Shown here: positions 60,101 through 64,000 of the stretch, in pieces
How positions within the stretch are numbered: the first letter of the stretch is position 1
How the letters are laid out: every line of letters starts with the position of its first letter
Origin: Tetragonia tetragonoides
Lineage: Eukaryota; Streptophyta; Magnoliopsida; Caryophyllales; Aizoaceae
Assembly (NCBI GenBank): GCA_038025085.1
Contig: CM076144.1
Location: forward strand, 33,509,501-33,573,500
DNA length: 64,000 nt
Reading direction: 5' to 3'
Position numbers and translations under genes: made by a program
The notes under the pieces: generated by a model
What the model was told of the DNA's origin: nothing
The model's input: only the letters and a program-made list of their open reading frames with translations
Database searches by the model: none

Positions 60101-63100
60101 ATTGAAACTCAGTAAGAAGGATATGGGACTCCGCAAAAAATCGTTAAAGAGAATAGGATTTTTTTTTATGCAAAAGGGAAAAATAAATAAATAAAAGAAG
60201 GTTTCAAAACTTGGATCAGGAAATGGACATAGTCAAAGAAAGATTGCAGCAGTGCAAAAATGAAGGCCCGTATTGTTGTTTGTGAATCAAGCCTAATCAG
60301 TGACACTTCTACAAATAGGTCAGTCCAACATACAAAAGTGAAAACGGTGAGGGGAAAAAATACAACAAAGTATTAAAAAAAGCAAATAGGATAGAGGTAA
60401 CTTGTGCATTAATCTTTTACATAGCACCACCTTCTTTGATTATAGATTTATTTACGAAAAATGTACTGCTGCAATAAAGCATCAGAATACAAGTTCAGAG
60501 AACAAGCAGTTCTCTGAAGTCGGGGTGGGAGGGAGAGATAAACTTTAACAACCCTAGAAAGCTGGAACAGAGTTTATGACCAAGGAAGTTATAGGGTATG
60601 TTCGGCAAAATTAGTTGTACTATTAGCGGTTAGCTGTTACACTAGCTGCTAGCTGTTTTGTTAGTGGTTAGCTGTTAGAGATCAACGACTAGCTGTTAGC
60701 GGTTTAGGTAGCTAATGAAAAAATATGTTCGGTAACACTAGTTGTTTGATTAGCTGTTAATTTGTAAAATGACATAAATAGACATGCAACTAATCTTGAT
60801 TAAAGTTGTGAAACTCATCAAAGATTCTTTGTATCAAAATATGTCCTTTTTTTCCTCTTCAAAATTAAAGACCTTGCTCATGCAAAAGCCTATATTTCCC
60901 TTTAGGCCAAAGGGGCAAAATAATTAAGTTTAGTTTTTACTTTTTTTTGTCCTTCTTTCCTTTCCACCTTCCATCTTAATTCTTATTCTGGGGTACTGAA
61001 CATAAAAACAACAATATAAATATAGGATCACACCAAAAAAAAAAAATGAATATATAAATATAGGAAGCTACGTGGAGTAAGAGATACAATGGGGGAATTG
61101 GTTGTCTAGTGTCTACGCGGGTGGTGCATAGAAATAGGGATATACGCATACTTTGGAAATCTGAAAAAGAAATAGAGGATAATATTGGAATAAAACTGTC
61201 AAAGGCTACCCACAGCTTGTAAAACGTTAATAATTTTAACGTTTCTCAAACTTCAATTCAACCTCTAGTATCAGCTCCCTTTTGGTTGGTAACCGAACAC
61301 TAATAACAATGGTTCGTAGAGGTTTGAATTGGTCAAACCACTGACCACTACTTAAAACTCTATGCGGAACACAGCCATAATAATTTCCAGGAACTTTCCC
61401 GTTAAAAGCCACATCCTTATCTTACAAATTTGATTATTACCCCAGACACAAACACAATATTATTTCTAAGATTCACTCCACCAAAGAATCTTATTTCTTT
61501 ATCCGTATCAACACATTTCACTCAGAAATGATCGAACATGTTGATAAATCTTAGTTCTCCCCGTTCACATCAAACAAACTACTCCCTCCGTTGAAAAGTG
61601 TGTCCTGATTTACCACTCCTCCCCCCTACTCCCTCCGTTGAAAAGTGTGTCCTGATTTACCCCCCTCGCCCCCCCCCCCCATCACACACATACAAACAAA
61701 CAAACAAAAAAAAGGAAGTGTTTGTCCAACTTTTCTCACATATTAGATACACAAACCACTATTAATAATATCAGAAGGGCTAGTTTGGGAAAGATAAAGA
61801 AGAATTACACATTACATAACTATTTAAGCCAACCATTTTGAAACATATCCAGGAAAGGAGGATAGTCACAATGAAATGGAGGGAGTACAACCACCATCAA
61901 GTACCAACCCCGAGTGAAGATCCTACCAAAGGTGGGGTCAATGGATGCTAAAGTTGCACAAGCCTCTCCTTTATAACAGTTCAGACAAGCAGAAAGATCA
62001 GTTGTGAAGACCAATGCAAACCATTTCCCTTCTCTATTCTTTGGTGTTTGTGGCTGGAGAAAAATGCCAGAATATTACTTAGGGGTTCCTTTCTACCTGA
62101 AATATTGTGTGATAGAGTGACTTATTTAGCCTCTAAGTGGGCTAAGGCAGGGGGCCTTTAAGAGCTACTCTATAACTGAGCTTCAAAGGAATTGGCTTAA
62201 CTTGTTGTAACTGCTTGAGGAGGACAACTTGTCCTCTGCTGCATTTTTAGCAGCTTTGTTAACACAATTTTTTCTGCTATCTAAAAAAACCAATGCAAAC
62301 CATTTCCTTTAAAGGGGAAGAAAACCGTAGTAGTAGTAGCAGAGAAGAAATATAAATATTGATTAAAATCGGTATAAAAACTCGATAAAATATAACTGTT
62401 GGTAACTAGTAGTAGTAGAGTAGTATGCATATAACCATACTTAAAAGTATAGAAAATAGTAATTAAAAAAATAAGTAGCCTAACAACAGAGGAATTGAGG
62501 TAGTAGAGAATTAGATATAGAATGGACAGGCTAAGGCAGGTAAGTCATAGGGAAACGAGAAGCAAGCACACAGAAGGAACAAACAAGGAAAACATGAATA
62601 GTTTATTGTGGCACCACAAGACCTTATGAAGGCCAATAGCAGTAGAACCCCTTCTTTTGATTTGAACAAACCGACTTTGGTGAACCCTGATGGGTTAGCT
62701 CAGTCGGTAAGATCTCTGAGATTTATTCCAGAGGTCCCAAGTTCGAGTCCCTCAGGGCCACTGGAGGTTTTCCTGGTCGTTAACTTCAGGGCCCATGGGA
62801 TTAGTCAAGCAAAAGCTTCGATACCCATGTTATCTGAAAAACCAAACCGACTTTGGTGAACAACATTTCCCAACAATCATTATTATTCTATCCACATAAC
62901 AACCTTTTCAGTTTTCACCCTCTTCTTGTTTTTCAACTTTATCTCTGTTCCTTTTCTGTTTTTTTTTTTTGGGTGGGGTGGGGTGGGGTGGGGTGGGGTG
63001 GGGGGGGGGGGGAGGGAGGGATGAGTAGATGTGTTGCAAACAAGGTGCATTTTATATACTAACTACTTGAATTGGAACAAGGGAAAAAAGCTGTACCAAG

Positions 63101-63331
63101 AAGGTCAACAAGCTTTGAGCACTATACTCGTGAATTGTTTTGGCGCTAAACAAATTCCTTATAGCATCATCCTGCACAAAAAATCAAAACTTTTTTTGGA
63201 ATGGAATAGTGACTACACTACAAAAGAATGAAGAGAAAAAGCAACATCAAAGTCCTAAAGCATTTAATAACCTGAGTGTTGAAGAAAATTGTTGCAAGAT
63301 CATTGTACTCCTTGTCATTGTGACAATAGAA
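54143..63331 (-). CDS. CLC-d: CLC-d-like anion channel/antiporter, C-terminal half
   Basis: Twelve exons on the minus strand: 63331-63272, 63171-63097, 59772-59621, 56772-56637, 56543-56412, 56085-56008, 55923-55868, 55725-55639, 55554-55398, 55224-55123, 55038-54995 and 54239-54143. All phases join to 391 residues ending in TAA. Earlier exons lie beyond the window. Stretches match plant CLC-d: NDKEYNDLATIFFNTQ, AVPAGQFVPGIMIGSTYGRL (the third CLC filter motif), LLGAASFLGGSMRMTVSLC, then two CBS domains, with SDHLLV-like SHLLVLLQ and FLNPSPYIVPEDMSLTK between them and VVPRPSRVVGLITRKDLL in the second. CLC-d proteins act in the trans-Golgi network as anion/proton exchangers. The filter and gating motifs GSGIP and GKEGP are not in view. 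One donor is GC (AAG|GCAAGC at 55639). Confidence 0.93.
55633..55638 (-). other. GC-AG intron donor in the CLC-d-like gene
   Basis: The exon ends CCCGATAAG and the intron begins GCAAGC. The strong AAG|GCAAG context fits the known minor class of GC-AG introns. The next exon starts after TTCAG at 55554 and keeps frame. Confidence 0.8.
56891..57120 (-). mobile_element. Possible SINE in CLC-d intron
   Basis: On the minus strand a B-box-like GGTTCACATCC lies at 57069-57079. It is followed by a body with GGGTAAGGCTGTGTACATGT at 56926-56945 (read in reverse), a phrase common in plant SINE-like repeats. No A-box, tail or TSD was confirmed. Confidence 0.35.
57443..58617. mobile_element. Stowaway-type element carrying a GT-rich minisatellite
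   Basis: The ends CTCCCTTCGTCCC...CGCTTACAG and, in reverse, CTCCCTTCGTCCCATGTAAG match, with TA on both sides (57441-57442 and 58618-58619). This is the Tc1/mariner Stowaway form but very long (1175 bp). A strand-biased G/T-rich block (57740-58500) with a 138-bp tandem repeat fills the middle. It lies in a CLC-d intron. Large plus-strand open frames over it are by-products of composition. Confidence 0.75.
57900..58250. repeat. 138-bp GT-rich minisatellite
   Basis: GCCTTCAAGG recurs at 57921, 58059 and 58197, giving an exact period of 138 bp and about 2.5 copies that look nearly identical. The plus strand is almost free of A, with many GGG runs. Because 138 is a multiple of 3, all three plus frames stay open. 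Confidence 0.95.
58620..59620 (-). other. CLC-d intron sequence
   Basis: AT-rich intron without exon-like or transposon-like sequence that I can support. Confidence 0.45.
59773..60593 (-). other. CLC-d intron sequence
   Basis: Start of the 3324-bp intron between exons 63171-63097 and 59772-59621. No recognised element. Confidence 0.45.
60594..61376. mobile_element. MITE, family member B (hAT-like ends)
   Basis: Ends are GGGTATGTTCGGCAAAATTA and, in reverse, GGCTGTGTTCCGCATAGAG. Its first about 230 bp and last about 75 bp match the element at 10270-10705. The interior is about 350 bp longer than in that copy. The TSD is unclear. Non-coding. In a CLC-d intron. Confidence 0.65.
61582..61885. 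mobile_element. Stowaway-like MITE with duplicated end
   Basis: The phrase CTCCCTCCGTTGAAAAGTGT occurs twice (61582 and 61629), and the right end reads ATGGAGGGAG before TA (61886-61887). TA precedes both left copies. The doubled left end suggests slippage or insertion of one copy into another. A poly-C run follows at 61668-61680. Confidence 0.55.
62686..62842 (+). mobile_element. tRNA-derived SINE with perfect 19-bp TSD
   Basis: The 157-bp insert is flanked by CAAACCGACTTTGGTGAAC (62667-62685 and 62843-62861). It has a pol III A box (TTAGCTCAGTCGG, 62695-62707) and B box (AGTTCGAGTCC, 62740-62750) at tRNA spacing, then a tRNA-unrelated body and a short A-rich tail (CTGAAAAAC). The identical TSD shows a recent insertion into the CLC-d intron. 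Confidence 0.9.
62971..63013. repeat. (GGGGT)n and poly-G tract
   Basis: About six GGGTG/GGGGT units followed by a G-run. It lies in a CLC-d intron about 85 bp from the exon at 63097-63171. Able to form a G-quadruplex in principle. Confidence 0.9.
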
Positions 63332-64000
63332 CTGCAACAAAAAGGGAGAAGGGAAAACGTAGATAAAGATATAACGATAATTTAACCAAGGATATACAAC
63401 AACATTTTTCAGTAATATATTAGAAACTGGGGTTGTAAAACAGCAATACAAGGACTTAGTCCATATATAGAACTGGTTAACAACAACAAACTACCCAGGA
63501 AGAATCCCAACGAGGGCAAGGTATGGAAAGGTCCAGATATATGCAGCTTTACGTTTACCTAGTACGCTAGTAGAAAGGCTGTTTCTAGACATCTAACTGT
63601 TTTCAATCATGATTGAATGGTTTTCATGACTGTTATTATATGACCAACATACAAACTCTGAAGTTCAGAGAATCATAACCATCAATGGCAGCACCGCTAT
63701 TCAATTGAGACATTTCCATTTATACATTATGTTTAATTAATTCAACAGCGGATAACAATCACCCTTACATCTTCTGAATGGAAAGGGGTGACCTAGACTG
63801 AAGATATTCTGAGTGAGGTACCACACCTTCTAACATCCTTCACCCAAACAATAGCAATCAGAAACGCATCCAAAATTTGTTGGCCCTCAGTGAATACACT
63901 TTCGAAAGAAGGAAGAAGAAACAGTACCAATGACCCGACCTACTCTACTAGCCACAATAATGGTTAGAATCTTACTGACGCTAGTAAGTACACTAATAAA
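63332..64000 (-). other. CLC-d intron running off the window
   Basis: No upstream CLC-d exon could be recognised here. The exon encoding the segment before YCHNDKEY must lie beyond 64000. Confidence 0.5.

Noticed and set aside
62686..62762. tRNA gene suggested by A and B boxes
   Set aside because: The acceptor and anticodon arms do not fold as a normal tRNA, the unit continues into a non-tRNA body, and a 19-bp TSD brackets it. It is a SINE head.
63218..63451. Separate 77-codon gene
   Set aside because: Only its middle 20 codons match CLC-d, bounded by splice sites. It is an exon with intron read-through.

Overview
This is a TE-rich plant nuclear window. Evidence: spliced genes with GT-AG introns (one GC-AG), plant-only families (phytocyanin, STP-type sugar carrier, CLC-d-like anion transporter), L1-like LINEs with plant ORF1/ORF2 architecture, MITEs, Helitrons and LTR elements. 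The base composition is AT-rich and microsatellites are common. A core eudicot is likely. Caryophyllales (Amaranthaceae-like) is a guess from the style of the repeats and is not proven.

Layout. 1-1.4 kb is a cluster of Helitron-like units, one split by a short 5'-truncated LINE. 2.0-2.9 kb is a Mutator-like MITE with 9-bp target-site duplications (TSDs). 3.3-9.1 kb is a full-length but decayed LINE with ORF1 and ORF2. 9.1-17 kb is intergenic, with several MITEs, a 169-bp tandem array and a possible gene fragment. 17.6-19.7 kb is a 5'-truncated LINE on the minus strand. 21.3-26.4 kb is a second full-length LINE, inserted into a MITE with a perfect 15-bp TSD. 27.3-30.1 kb is a 2.87-kb solo LTR. 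30.2-31.4 kb is an element with long inverted repeats. 31.7-37.7 kb is a two-exon phytocyanin gene (+) with a 5.36-kb intron holding a 113-bp near-perfect inverted repeat. 38.1-43.0 kb is a four-exon STP-like monosaccharide/H+ symporter (-), whose first intron holds a Stowaway-like MITE, a Helitron and a local duplication. 43.7-50.6 kb is a large inverted-repeat element containing a 44-bp satellite and a nested gag-only LTR retrotransposon with three LTRs. 51.5 kb holds a LINE scrap, and 52.1-53.3 kb another inverted-repeat element. 54.1 kb to the window edge is the C-terminal half of a CLC-d-like gene (-), 12 exons seen, with introns full of SINEs and MITEs.

The three host genes are unrelated single-copy-type genes for the secretory pathway or membranes: an apoplastic GPI-anchored copper protein, a plasma-membrane sugar carrier and a Golgi/TGN anion/proton exchanger. 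They form no operon or pathway. The rest of the window is layered transposable elements whose TSDs allow insertion order to be read. The most unusual items are the three-LTR gag-only element with an ORF running from gag into U3, the intronic hairpin, the GT-rich 138-bp minisatellite inside a Stowaway-type element, and the 44-bp satellite inside a terminal-inverted-repeat element.
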